A stretch of 54,249 nt of DNA, from contig CALSBM010000011.1 in the NCBI GenBank assembly GCA_943373175.1, positions 1-54,249 on the forward strand. Direction: 5' to 3'. The position numbers and the translations under genes were made by a program. Shown piece after piece: positions 8,059-16,682 of this stretch; positions within the stretch are counted from its first letter, which is position 1, and each line of letters starts with the position of its first letter. This DNA is from JAIXUI01 sp943373175. Its GTDB lineage: Bacteria > Bacteroidota > Bacteroidia > UBA7662 > JAIXUI01. The notes beneath the pieces were generated by a model that saw only the letters and a list, made by a program, of their open reading frames with translations, had not been told where the DNA came from and did no database searches.

Positions 8059-10101
8059 TTATGTGTTGGAAGGAGCAGCTTCCTCTCCCGTATTTTCTTC
8101 AATCGAAGGTTGATTTTCAACAGTATTAAAATCATTGATTAGTGGGTGATGAACCACAGCTCTTTCACCTAATAGTCGGATGATATCTTCCGTATGAATT
8201 ACTTCTTTTGTCAATAACTCGCTTGCAATGACTTCTAAAGCCTCTCTTTTGCTTTCTAACAACACTTTGGTTCTATCATGAACGTCTTGAATAAGCTTAC
8301 GGACTTCATGGTCTATCATACGTGCCGTTTCTTCTGAATAGGGCTTTTGAAACTGATACTCCCCGTTTGGATCGTTGAAAGAAACGTTTCCAACTGATTC
8401 ATTCATGCCATACAGGGTTACCATTCCGTAAGCCATCCGGGTAATTCGTTCTAAATCATTCTGCGCGCCGGTTGATATCTTTCCAAATATGATTTCTTCC
8501 GCTACCCTACCGCCAATGGAGACGCACATATTGTCGATCATTTGTTCGGTAGTATAGAGATACTGTTCTTTAGGAAGGTATTGAGCATAGCCTAAAGCGG
8601 CTACACCGCGTGGAACAATGGATACTTTTACCAAAGGATCGGTAGATGCGAGAAACCAACCAGTTACAGCATGACCAGCTTCATGATAGGCGACAATCTG
8701 TTTTTCTTGCGGGGAGATAATTTTATTTTTCTTTTCCAGACCACCAATCACTCTATCAACAGCATCATTGAAGTCCTTCATATCTACTTCAGTCTTGTTC
8801 TTGCGAGCTGCAATAAGAGCCGCTTCGTTACAGACATTAGCGATTTCGGCACCTGCAAATCCAGGTGTTTGTTCAGCCAGTTTGCGTGCACTGATGTTTG
8901 GGGCAAGCTTAATAGGCTTAAGGTGAACATTGAAAATTTGTTCTCTTCCAGCCAAATCGGGCTTGTCCACGGTAATCATCCTGTCGAATCTGCCTGGACG
9001 AAGCAAGGCAGGGTCTAGGACATCAGGGCGGTTGGTAGCAGCCATGATGATAATGCCGATTTCAGTAGAGAAGCCATCCATTTCAACCAGTAACTGGTTA
9101 AGGGTGCTTTCTCTTTCATCGTTACCACCCATGATTTGATTTTTCCCTCTTGACCTTCCGACGGCGTCAATTTCATCGATAAAGATGATGCAAGGTGCTT
9201 TTTCACGAGCTTGTTTGAACAGGTCACGAACTCGACTTGCACCAACACCGACAAACATTTCCACGAAGTCGGAGCCGGAAAGGGTGAAAAATGGCACTTG
9301 AGCTTCGCCAGCTACGGCTTTGGCTAACAAGGTTTTTCCAGTACCGGGAGGGCCAACTAAAAGAACCCCTTTCGGGATTTTTCCACCGAGGGCGGTGTAT
9401 TTCTTGGGGTTCTTCAGAAAATCCACCACTTCCACCACTTCAGTTTTAGCTTCTTCGAGGCCGGCAACGTCGTTGAAGGTGATAGAAACTTTGGTGTTTT
9501 TATCGAAGAGCGTAGCGCGAGACTTTCCAATGTTAAAAATCTGCCCTCCGCCGCCTCCAGAAGAAGCTCCCATTCTGCGGAAAAGGAAAATCCACAATGC
9601 AGCAATAAATACTAATGGAAGCAACCAAGTAATAGCATCAGAAAGCCAGTTGTGCCGGGTTTCCCATTCCACATTAAGTGCCTGAGGTTTCCCTTGTTGA
9701 GCGTCCTTGAGGCGTGTTTCGAGCACTTCTGGAGAAGACTCTGAGAAATAGAAATCAGGATCTGTGCTGGTTGGGCTGGATTTTTGTAAATCCTTGTAGC
9801 GCTCAAGTTTAACGCGATCTTGCTTAATGTACACTTCGATGATGTAAAGCTCATCGCGCTTAAAACCAACGAGTTTTTCCACATCATCGTTTTGCAACAT
9901 CCTTGTCTGGAAATCATTCCAAGTGATACGGCGAGAACTTCCCCCTGTATTCATGAGTTGCAGGACGAGGAAAACCCCGGCCATGAGGATGTATATCCAA
10001 TAGAATTGGAAACGTGGTTTGGGAGAACCTTCTTCTTTACGATTAAAGAAGTCAGGTTCTTTTTTTTCTTTACCCTTACGGGATTTGGTGTCGTTTTCCA
10101 T
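8059..10101 (-). CDS. ftsH: ATP-dependent zinc metalloprotease FtsH
   Basis: FtsH degrades misfolded membrane proteins and some regulators at the cytoplasmic membrane. The 680-residue protein has two N-terminal membrane segments (WIYILMAGVFLVLQLM and WLLPLVFIAALWIFLF) flanking a periplasmic domain, a Gly-rich linker, Walker A GPPGTGKT near residue 255, Walker B IIFIDEIDAV, the second-region RPGRFDR, and zinc site HEAGH near residue 474. The tail is acidic and Glu-rich. It sits between rsfS and the LUD gene, an arrangement common in this phylum. Confidence 0.98.
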   Translation of the reverse strand: MENDTKSRKGKEKKEPDFFNRKEEGSPKPRFQFYWIYILMAGVFLVLQLMNTGGSSRRITWNDFQTRMLQNDDVEKLVGFKRDELYIIEVYIKQDRVKLERYKDLQKSSPTSTDPDFYFSESSPEVLETRLKDAQQGKPQALNVEWETRHNWLSDAITWLLPLVFIAALWIFLFRRMGASSGGGGGQIFNIGKSRATLFDKNTKVSITFNDVAGLEEAKTEVVEVVDFLKNPKKYTALGGKIPKGVLLVGPPGTGKTLLAKAVAGEAQVPFFTLSGSDFVEMFVGVGASRVRDLFKQAREKAPCIIFIDEIDAVGRSRGKNQIMGGNDERESTLNQLLVEMDGFSTEIGIIIMAATNRPDVLDPALLRPGRFDRMITVDKPDLAGREQIFNVHLKPIKLAPNISARKLAEQTPGFAGAEIANVCNEAALIAARKNKTEVDMKDFNDAVDRVIGGLEKKNKIISPQEKQIVAYHEAGHAVTGWFLASTDPLVKVSIVPRGVAALGYAQYLPKEQYLYTTEQMIDNMCVSIGGRVAEEIIFGKISTGAQNDLERITRMAYGMVTLYGMNESVGNVSFNDPNGEYQFQKPYSEETARMIDHEVRKLIQDVHDRTKVLLESKREALEVIASELLTKEVIHTEDIIRLLGERAVVHHPLINDFNTVENQPSIEENTGEEAAPSNT

Positions 10102-10150
10102 GAAAAGGAGGAACAGAATAATAAACGTAAACCGGTGTCAATAGTTCTTT

Positions 10151-10528
10151 TCAGGAGCCTAATTCGGGTAAACTGACCCTTTCCGCATCGGACCATAGGT
10201 TTTCAAGACCATAGAATGCGCGGTAGGCAGGCTGGAACACATGTACAACGGTGTTAACGTAATCAAGTAACAGCCATTGTGCATTGTCGGCTCCTTCGAC
10301 ATGCCAGGGACGTTCTCCCAGAACTTTTTTGACTTCTTCACTAACAGAGTCTGCAATAGCGCGAACCTGAGTGGAGGAATCACCTTCACAGACAATGAAC
10401 CAGTCTGCTACAGCTTCTTTGAGTTGACGCAGGTCAAGGATTACAACATTCTTGCCTTTCTTTTCGAGGATGCCAAAAACGATGGCTTCATTGAGCGGGT
10501 TAGTCGTGACGACAGCCGGTTGTTTCAA
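10151..10528 (-). CDS. rsfS: Ribosomal silencing factor RsfS
   Basis: RsfS (DUF143) binds ribosomal protein uL14 and blocks joining of the 30S and 50S subunits when nutrients run low. The 125-residue frame has ILEKKGKNVVILDLRQLKEA, DWFIVCEGDSSTQVRAIADS, and WHVEGADNAQWLLLDYVNTV, then VHVFQPAYRAFYGLENLWSD, all typical. It is 49 bases upstream of ftsH in the same direction and diverges from birA. Confidence 0.96.
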   Translation of the reverse strand: MKQPAVVTTNPLNEAIVFGILEKKGKNVVILDLRQLKEAVADWFIVCEGDSSTQVRAIADSVSEEVKKVLGERPWHVEGADNAQWLLLDYVNTVVHVFQPAYRAFYGLENLWSDAERVSLPELGS

Positions 10529-10547
10529 GATGGATTAATTAGCTTTG
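10520..10547 (+). promoter_or_regulatory. Bacteroidota-type promoter for birA
   Basis: A TTG at 10520-10522 is followed 17 bases later by TAGCTTTG (10540-10547), a full match to the TTG/TAnnTTTG pattern of the Bacteroidota primary sigma factor. The expected transcript start is near 10553, 14 bases before the TTG start of birA. The promoter overlaps the first codons of the divergent rsfS. Confidence 0.6.
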
Positions 10548-10566
10548 CACAAAGTACGGAATTCTT

Positions 10567-11349
10567 TTGCATACGTTTCGGCCTCATACGCGCTTCATCG
10601 GTCAGTATTTCAAGCATTTGGAGGAAGTAGGCTCAACCAATGATTGGTTGATGCAAGCTTCCGAGGATTTGCCCGACGGGGCATTAGTAATAGCAGACTG
10701 CCAAAATGCCGGAAAAGGCCAGAATGGCAGGGTTTGGCAGGCCGCATCAGGACAACACCTTACCTTCTCTCTGCTCGTAAAGCCTGCTTTTCTGCTTGTC
10801 GCAGAGTTGTATGCCCTAAACATGGCTATTGCGATTTCGGTCAGTACCGTAATCGAGGCATATATTCAGGAGCCGGTGGTGCTTAAATGGCCAAATGATT
10901 TTTATGTGCGAAGCCGCAAGTTGGGAGGAGTGTTAATTGAAACTAATCTCCAAGGCGGATTTGTACGCCAAGCAATTATCGGCATTGGAATAAATCTTAA
11001 TCAACCGATGTCGGATAACTATGCTCTTCGGGCTATTTCAGTTATTGAACTATTGGGCAAATCGGTTTCAAGATGGGAGGTGTTAGAACAACTGGCTTAT
11101 GCTATTGAAATGCGATACCTTATGCTTGAAAAGAACGGTTCAGGCACTTTACTGATGGAGTATCAGCGAAAATTGCTTGGATATCAGGAGAAAAAGTGGT
11201 TTTTATTGCCTGATGAGACTATGCTCGAAGGAATGATTATGGGGGTTAATTCTTCCGGCAATCTCTTAGTCAGGCACGCAGGGGGTCTTTTTTCCTACCC
11301 TCATGGAGCGATTAAAATGTTGTTTGACGATGAGGTTGCTATTGATTAG
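10567..11349 (+). CDS. birA: Biotin--[acetyl-CoA-carboxylase] ligase
   Basis: The enzyme makes biotinyl-AMP and attaches biotin to the carrier protein of acetyl-CoA carboxylase. The 260-residue product has the adenylate-binding motif GKGQNGRVW at residues 49-57, KWPND at 107-111, KLGGVLIE, and GIGINLNQ. The N-terminal DNA-binding helix-turn-helix of E. coli BirA is absent, so this is a ligase only, not a repressor. Translation must begin at the TTG at 10567 or a similar weak codon, since a stop lies 27 bases upstream and no ATG precedes the conserved region. Its last 20 bases overlap the sixA-like gene. Confidence 0.94.
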   Translation: MHTFRPHTRFIGQYFKHLEEVGSTNDWLMQASEDLPDGALVIADCQNAGKGQNGRVWQAASGQHLTFSLLVKPAFLLVAELYALNMAIAISVSTVIEAYIQEPVVLKWPNDFYVRSRKLGGVLIETNLQGGFVRQAIIGIGINLNQPMSDNYALRAISVIELLGKSVSRWEVLEQLAYAIEMRYLMLEKNGSGTLLMEYQRKLLGYQEKKWFLLPDETMLEGMIMGVNSSGNLLVRHAGGLFSYPHGAIKMLFDDEVAID

Positions 11350-11812
11350 ACATGGAAAGTCGTCTTGGGATATTCCGGGACAGCCTGATATGGAACGCCC
11401 GTTGGCGGCTCGTGGTCATCGTCAGGTAAAAGACCTGTCAGAAATCCTTCAATTAAAAGGATGGTTACCAGCTAAAATATTCGTAAGCCCTTCTTTACGA
11501 ACACAGTTGACAGCCGCTCTTTTAAGAAGTAGTGGTTGGAAAGCAGCGGAAAAGTTCGAAACACAAACAGTTCTATATGAATCTGATGCAGCGGGGATTT
11601 TAGAATGGCTTAAGGGTGCTTATCAGAATGAGGCTATGATTGCTCTCGTAGGACACAACCCGTATTTAAATGAGCTTATTGAGTATTGTACAGGCAGGCA
11701 AATCGAGAACCTTAAAACCTCAGGTGCGGTTTTGTTGGATTGGAATTCTGGTTCTGAATGGGAGGAAGGCCAAGCGAGATTAGCATGGTCACATCGGTTG
11801 GAAGAGTACTAA
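11330..11812 (+). CDS. SixA-type histidine phosphatase
   Basis: A 160-residue member of the histidine phosphatase superfamily. The phosphate-accepting motif LLIRHGKSSW is at residues 4-13 (His 8), and the second catalytic His lies in LVGHNPYLNEL (108-110). Other conserved segments are ERPLAARGHRQ and FVSPSLRTQLTA. SixA removes phosphate from HPt domains such as that of ArcB; here the substrate is unknown. The ATG at 11330 overlaps the last 20 bases of birA, indicating coupled translation. Longer frame starts upstream add residues with no family support. Confidence 0.93.
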   Translation: MRLLLIRHGKSSWDIPGQPDMERPLAARGHRQVKDLSEILQLKGWLPAKIFVSPSLRTQLTAALLRSSGWKAAEKFETQTVLYESDAAGILEWLKGAYQNEAMIALVGHNPYLNELIEYCTGRQIENLKTSGAVLLDWNSGSEWEEGQARLAWSHRLEEY

Positions 11813-11814
11813 AA

Positions 11815-12087
11815 CTATTTTCTGCCACTAATGCCTGCGAGCCGTTGTCGGCTGCACTTGAAGCGGTCTATGCTTGTTGTACGTAAGGCAGTATGTTTAG
11901 TGGTTCGTCCTGCCATGCGCTCTCGCCACATTTTGAAAGACGATAGCTTCATATTCAGACGCATCAGTCTAATGACGTCGCTTTCCTTTAATCCAAACTG
12001 ATGGTGAATGGCTTCGAAAGGAGTGCGGTCTTCCCACGCCATTTCAATAATTCGGTCTATTTGAATGTCGTTTAACTGAGCGCTCAC
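11815..12087 (-). CDS. DUF2805 / TIGR03643-family small protein
   Basis: A 90-residue basic protein with the family pattern IDRIIEMAWEDRTPFEAI, FGLKESDVIRLMRLNMK and SSFKMWRERMAGRTTKH. The first part resembles a helix-turn-helix, and the end is rich in Arg and Lys, so a nucleic-acid role is possible but not shown. It starts with GTG, which overlaps the dxs stop in GTGA, so translation is coupled to dxs. It ends 2 bases from the convergent phosphatase gene. Confidence 0.85.
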   Translation of the reverse strand: MSAQLNDIQIDRIIEMAWEDRTPFEAIHHQFGLKESDVIRLMRLNMKLSSFKMWRERMAGRTTKHTALRTTSIDRFKCSRQRLAGISGRK

Positions 12088-14009
12088 TGCACGTTAATTT
12101 TTTCCACCACTAGATTTTTAGCGGCTTCGATAATATCTGCGGTGTTGTATTTAAGTTCAGTATAAAGTTCCTTTTGTTCTCCGTGTTCTGGAAAGTAATC
12201 CGGAATTCCGAGACGAACAACGCGAGCGCTGTAGCCATTGTCGGCCATGAATTCGAGCACAGCAGAGCCAATTCCCCCTTGGATTGAGCCATCTTCGACG
12301 GTAATGATTCGGCTGAAGTGATTAAATACTTCATGCAGAAGCATTTCATCGAGCGGTTTAGCAAAGCGAAGGTCGTAGTGGGCTGCATTAACGCCTTGTT
12401 TTTCGAGCTCTTCGCACGCTTTTACTGCCAAGTTGCCGATATGGCCAAAGCTTAGAATTGCAACGTCATCTCCTTCACGCAGTTTTCTTCCGGTTCCGGT
12501 TTCGATGTCTTCGAATGGCTGTTTCCAGTCGGTAATTACGCCATTTCCTCTTGGGTATCGAATGGTGTAAGCGCCTTCTGTATGTTTGGTAGCGGAGTAC
12601 ATCATGTTCCGCAATTCAATCTCATTCATAGGCGCTGCTACTACCATGTTGGGAATGCAGCGCATGTAGGCTACATCGAATGCGCCGTGGTGCGTAGGGC
12701 CATCAGCTCCAGCTATTCCGGCGCGATCAAGGCAGAAAATGACGGGTAGTTTTTGAAGGCAAACATCGTGTACTACTTGGTCGTAGGCGCGTTGCATAAA
12801 TGAACTATAAATGTTACAAAATGGAATAAGGCCTTGGGTTGCGAGGCCGGCCGAGAACGTTACAGCATGTTGTTCGGCGATGGCTACATCGAAAGCGCGC
12901 TCTGGAATAGCCTTCATCATGATGTTGAGCGAACAGCCCGATGGCATAGCAGGGGTAATTCCTACAATACGGGAGTCTTTTTCGGCTAACTCTACGATGG
13001 TGTGGCCAAAAACATCTTGGTATTTAGGAGGTTGAGGCCCTTCGATTTTGGGTTTGTAAATTTCTCCAGTGATTTTATCGAAGAGGCCCGGTGCATGCCA
13101 TTTGGTTTGATCTTGTTCTGCCAGAGCAAAGCCTTTTCCTTTTACTGTAACGCAATGGAGAATTTTAGGGCCGGGGATTTTCTTCAAATCCTCCAGAACT
13201 TTAACCATGTGGGTAACGTTGTGACCGTCGATTGGGCCGAAGTAGCGGAATCTAAGGCTTTCGAAGAGGTTTCCATGCTTGAGAAGAGTGGCTTTAATGC
13301 CGTTTTCAATTTTGGAAACAATTTTTTGTGGATTAGGGCCGAATTTGCTGATGGAGCCGAGGGCTTTCCAAACTTCGTCCCTGATTTTATTGTACGTACC
13401 GGAAGTAGTAACGTCGGTAAGGTATTCTTTTAAAGCACCCACATTGGGGTCGATGGACATGCAGTTATCGTTGAGGATAACCAGCAGGTTAGAATTTTCT
13501 ATTCCTCCATGATTGAGTGCTTCGAAGGCAAGGCCGGCGGTCATAGCGCCATCGCCAATGATGGCAACATGTTGGCGATCCAGTTCGCCCTTTAGCCGTG
13601 ACGCCACAGCCATTCCAAGTGCTGCCGAGATAGACGTTGAGCTATGTCCTACACCGAAAGTATCGAACGGGCTTTCGCTGCGTTTTGGGAAGCCGGAAAG
13701 TCCTTTGTAAATGCGGTTGGTATGAAAAACATCCCTGCGACCCGTCAGGATTTTGTGTCCATAAGCCTGATGACCAACATCCCAAACGAGTTGATCGTAG
13801 GGAGTATTAAAGGCGTAATGCAGGGCTACTGTTAGCTCAACCACCCCGAGACTGGCGCCGAAATGGCCGCCATTGACCGAAACAGAGTCAATAATGAATT
13901 GACGAAGTTCCTGACAAACAGCAGGCAACTGGTCTTCCGGAAGTTGGCGTAGATGCTCCGGATAGTCTAAAGTGGCCAGTAGAGGACCTGGGTTGATTTT
14001 CATGGACAT
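12084..14009 (-). CDS. dxs: 1-deoxy-D-xylulose-5-phosphate synthase
   Basis: Dxs joins pyruvate and glyceraldehyde 3-phosphate to give DXP, the first step of the MEP isoprenoid pathway; it needs thiamine diphosphate and Mg2+. The 641-residue protein shows NGGHFGASLGVVELTVALH, WDVGHQAYGHKILTGR, the TPP motif GDGAMTAGLAFEALNHGG ending in LNDN, FCLDRAGIAGADGPTHHG and PRGNG. The start MSMKINPGPL at 14009 is used; a second ATG is 6 bases on. A longer frame to 14033 is not supported. It is followed by a GTGA-overlapping DUF2805 gene. Confidence 0.97.
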   Translation of the reverse strand: MSMKINPGPLLATLDYPEHLRQLPEDQLPAVCQELRQFIIDSVSVNGGHFGASLGVVELTVALHYAFNTPYDQLVWDVGHQAYGHKILTGRRDVFHTNRIYKGLSGFPKRSESPFDTFGVGHSSTSISAALGMAVASRLKGELDRQHVAIIGDGAMTAGLAFEALNHGGIENSNLLVILNDNCMSIDPNVGALKEYLTDVTTSGTYNKIRDEVWKALGSISKFGPNPQKIVSKIENGIKATLLKHGNLFESLRFRYFGPIDGHNVTHMVKVLEDLKKIPGPKILHCVTVKGKGFALAEQDQTKWHAPGLFDKITGEIYKPKIEGPQPPKYQDVFGHTIVELAEKDSRIVGITPAMPSGCSLNIMMKAIPERAFDVAIAEQHAVTFSAGLATQGLIPFCNIYSSFMQRAYDQVVHDVCLQKLPVIFCLDRAGIAGADGPTHHGAFDVAYMRCIPNMVVAAPMNEIELRNMMYSATKHTEGAYTIRYPRGNGVITDWKQPFEDIETGTGRKLREGDDVAILSFGHIGNLAVKACEELEKQGVNAAHYDLRFAKPLDEMLLHEVFNHFSRIITVEDGSIQGGIGSAVLEFMADNGYSARVVRLGIPDYFPEHGEQKELYTELKYNTADIIEAAKNLVVEKINVQ

Positions 14010-14131
14010 TAACAAAAACTTATAGAACAACAACTCAACTCGGCGAATGTTCGCAAAGTTAGGCTTTTAGCTTGTGAAACAGGGCGAACACGCATATCGT
14101 ATCCGCCCAGTGATTAAAAGAATGTTAATAA

Positions 14132-15547
14132 TTATTGAATAGAAGCAGCCAGCGAGAAGAGTTTTTCTTCCTGCCATGGGCCGCATAAGAGCTGAAGTCC
14201 GTAAGGGAGGCCAGCGTTGTTAGCGGCAAACGGAATGCTGATGGCGGGCATTCCTACAATATTGGCCTGAACGGTGAAGATGTCGGCCAGATAAAGCTGA
14301 ATGGGGTCGTTGGATTTTTCGCCCAACTTAAACGCCGCTACTGGAGAGGTAGGGGAAAGAATCGCATCGTAATGCTCCAACAGTTTCAGGGTTTCATCCC
14401 TTACTACACGGCGTACTTTCTGTGCCTTTCCATAGAAGGCATCGTAATAGCCTTCACTCAATACAAAAGTTCCGAGCATAATCCTTCTCTTAACTTCCTC
14501 CCCAAAACCTTGGCTACGAGATAGCGTATAGGTAGTTCGGAGGTCGGTAGCTTCCGGACTTCTTTTTCCATACAATACCCCGGTATAGCGGGCGAGGTTG
14601 GAAGAAGCTTCGGCAGTAGCGAGCAAGTAATAAACCGGAACCAGTACATCGAGGTATGGAAAGCGCACCAAGTCAACCGTATGGCCAGCCGCCTTAAGCG
14701 CTTCGATTTTGGCTTTGAAGGCAGATTCGAGTTCAGGCTCCAGACCGCCTTGCAACACTTCTTCGTAAACTGCGAAGCGCATTGGGCCGGATTTAGGCTG
14801 AATTTGGCTATAGGAAGGAACCGGCTTTTGAGCGGCAGTAGCATCAAACTGGTCTGGGCCGGCCAGAATTTCTAACAATAACGCATTGTCTTCCAAAGAG
14901 CGCGTCAAGGGGCCGGCCTGATCGAAGGAAGAGCCGTAGGCAATAAGGCCATGTCGGGAGATGCGTCCATAAGTGGGCTTCAGCCCATAAATACCACAAA
15001 GCGAGGCCGGTTGCCTGATGGAGCCTCCAGTGTCGGTGCCTAAAGCGGCATGGCAGAGGTTAGCAGCGACTGCTGCGGCAGAACCTCCGGAACTACCGCC
15101 GGCAACTCGATCGGTATCGAGGGGGTGGCGAACGGGGCCATAAGCAGAGTTTTCGTTGGAAGAGCCCATCGCAAACTCGTCGCAGTTGAGCCGACCAATG
15201 ATTAGCGCATCTTCTGCGAGAAGGCGCTCCGTAACCGTAGCAGAGAACAGCGATTCAAAGCCTTCCAGAATTTTGGAGGAAGCGCTGAAGCGATGTCCTT
15301 TATAGGCGATGTTGTCTTTTAAACCGATGATTAAACCATGAAGACGACCAAGAGGCATGCCTTGACTTCTTTTATAATCCTGTTCAGCAGCGTTGGCGAG
15401 CAACTCTTCTTCAAAAACTTCGAGAAAGGCGTTGAGTTCGTGTCGAGCTTTTATTCTGCTGAGATAGCCTTCGGCCAATGCCACACAAGTGGTATTACCG
15501 GCTGCCAAATCGGCCTGAATATCGGCCAGTCGGTGATAGGCGCTCAA
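14132..15547 (-). CDS. gatA: Asp/Glu-tRNA amidotransferase subunit A
   Basis: GatA is the glutaminase part of GatCAB, which amidates misacylated Glu-tRNA(Gln) or Asp-tRNA(Asn). The 471-residue protein has the amidase-signature triad: Lys 77 in IIGLKDNIAY, Ser 152 in RVAGGSSGGSAAAV, and the nucleophile Ser 176 in GTDTGGSIRQPAS. The segment GLKPTYGRISRHGLIAYGSS is diagnostic for GatA rather than generic amidases. It begins with TTG, five bases after the tatA stop, with no better start. gatB and gatC are not in the window. Confidence 0.95.
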   Translation of the reverse strand: MSAYHRLADIQADLAAGNTTCVALAEGYLSRIKARHELNAFLEVFEEELLANAAEQDYKRSQGMPLGRLHGLIIGLKDNIAYKGHRFSASSKILEGFESLFSATVTERLLAEDALIIGRLNCDEFAMGSSNENSAYGPVRHPLDTDRVAGGSSGGSAAAVAANLCHAALGTDTGGSIRQPASLCGIYGLKPTYGRISRHGLIAYGSSFDQAGPLTRSLEDNALLLEILAGPDQFDATAAQKPVPSYSQIQPKSGPMRFAVYEEVLQGGLEPELESAFKAKIEALKAAGHTVDLVRFPYLDVLVPVYYLLATAEASSNLARYTGVLYGKRSPEATDLRTTYTLSRSQGFGEEVKRRIMLGTFVLSEGYYDAFYGKAQKVRRVVRDETLKLLEHYDAILSPTSPVAAFKLGEKSNDPIQLYLADIFTVQANIVGMPAISIPFAANNAGLPYGLQLLCGPWQEEKLFSLAASIQ

Positions 15548-15552
15548 AGGGA

Positions 15553-15762
15553 TTAGTTTTTCTTTTCCTCTTTACGGGATTCGGTTTCGATTTCGCGCTG
15601 GATACCAGCAGACGCATCTTTGAACTCACGAATGCCTTTTCCGAGGCCACGAGCCAGTTCAGGGATACGTTTTGCGCCAAAGAGCAAGAGCACGATAATC
15701 AGGATGATAATCAACTCGCTGCCGCCCAAATTCGGGAGGAAAAGAAGGGTTAGAAGGTTCAT
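15553..15762 (-). CDS. tatA: Twin-arginine translocase subunit TatA/TatE
   Basis: TatA forms the pore-like assembly that exports folded proteins. The 69-residue product (start MNLLTLLFLPNLGG) has the family core GGSELIIILIIVLLLFGAKR followed by the hinge and amphipathic helix IPELARGLGKGIREFKDA and a charged tail. A longer frame to 15783 adds only MRRNCKF. It is directly upstream of gatA, spaced by 5 bases. tatC is not seen here. Confidence 0.96.
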   Translation of the reverse strand: MNLLTLLFLPNLGGSELIIILIIVLLLFGAKRIPELARGLGKGIREFKDASAGIQREIETESRKEEKKN

Positions 15763-15863
15763 AAACTTGCAATTGCGCCGCAAAGATACAAGATGTTTTC
15801 AGCCTCTGCGCCGTATCTGTATTCTGCTTGTTCCAATGGCCGATTTCCAATTTGTACCTTTGG

Positions 15864-16682
15864 ATGGTGCGAGTAGATATTCTATTGCCTACTTACCGAG
15901 GGGCAGCCTATTTGCCGGAACAACTCGATAGTATTTTGGCTCAAACCCATGTAGATTGGGTGATTCGTTGGTCGGATGATGGCAGCACGGATGAAACCGT
16001 TGCGGTTATGGAACGCTATACACAGAACCACCCGGGTCGTTTTTTTCGTTGTCAGTCTGGAGAAAAGTTAGGTTCAACACGCCACTTTCTGTATTTGCTA
16101 ACCCAAGCGGAGGCCGATTGGGTTATGCTTTGCGACCAGGATGATGTTTGGTTTCCACATAAAATAGCGCAATCACTGTCCTGCGTTGCAAATCTTTCAA
16201 CGAAGCAACCAACGTTGGTTTTTACGGACATGTCGGTAACCGATGCTCGTTTAAACGTGCAGAAGCCTTCGTTTTACCGTGCTCAAAAACTTCAACCCGA
16301 AAAAGTGCTTACTGCCGGCATTGCGGCTGTTTGTGCTCAAAGCATAGCTGCGGGCTGCACCATGCTGCTCAACCGGGCGGCCATTGATTCAGTTCCGCGT
16401 ATTGGCGATTATCCCTATCAGCATGATCATTGGATTTTGATACACGTTTTGGACGCAGGAGGGGATATTCGTTTTTTTTCAGAACCCACGATGTATTACC
16501 GGCAACATGGCTTGAATGAGGTAGGAGCGCAAACGGTAAATTGGCAGTATTTAAAAGAGAAATTCTTCTCGAAACAAGGATTCTGGGCACAATGGCGAAA
16601 GGGAGTACCTTCGTTAAGGAAGCCTCCTTCACGGTGGGCTGTGTTATGGAACAAGTTGAAAATAAATCTGAACCGATGGTAA
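15864..16682 (+). CDS. Family 2 glycosyltransferase
   Basis: A 272-residue GT-A fold enzyme with DILLPTYRGAAYLPEQLDSI, the nucleotide-binding DDGSTDET at 38-45, and the acceptor/metal motif CDQDDVWFPHK at 90-100. These resemble rhamnosyl- or galactosyl-transferases of the WcaA/RfbF kind that build surface polysaccharides. The end (KKPPSRW-like basic tail) may touch the membrane. The gene stop overlaps the start of the following dehydrogenase in ATGGTAA, so the two are likely coupled even though their functions seem unrelated. Sugar donor and acceptor cannot be read from the sequence. Confidence 0.9.
   Translation: MVRVDILLPTYRGAAYLPEQLDSILAQTHVDWVIRWSDDGSTDETVAVMERYTQNHPGRFFRCQSGEKLGSTRHFLYLLTQAEADWVMLCDQDDVWFPHKIAQSLSCVANLSTKQPTLVFTDMSVTDARLNVQKPSFYRAQKLQPEKVLTAGIAAVCAQSIAAGCTMLLNRAAIDSVPRIGDYPYQHDHWILIHVLDAGGDIRFFSEPTMYYRQHGLNEVGAQTVNWQYLKEKFFSKQGFWAQWRKGVPSLRKPPSRWAVLWNKLKINLNRW

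Noticed and set aside
8671..9685. Plus-strand frames inside ftsH
   Set aside because: Antisense shadows of ftsH; their products have no family pattern.
14034..14131. Terminator or site between dxs and gatA
   Set aside because: A GGGCG/CGCCC pairing exists but is short and without a T run.
15855..15862. TACCTTTG as a promoter for the glycosyltransferase
   Set aside because: It matches the -7 consensus but ends one base before the ATG, so a transcript from it would miss the start codon.
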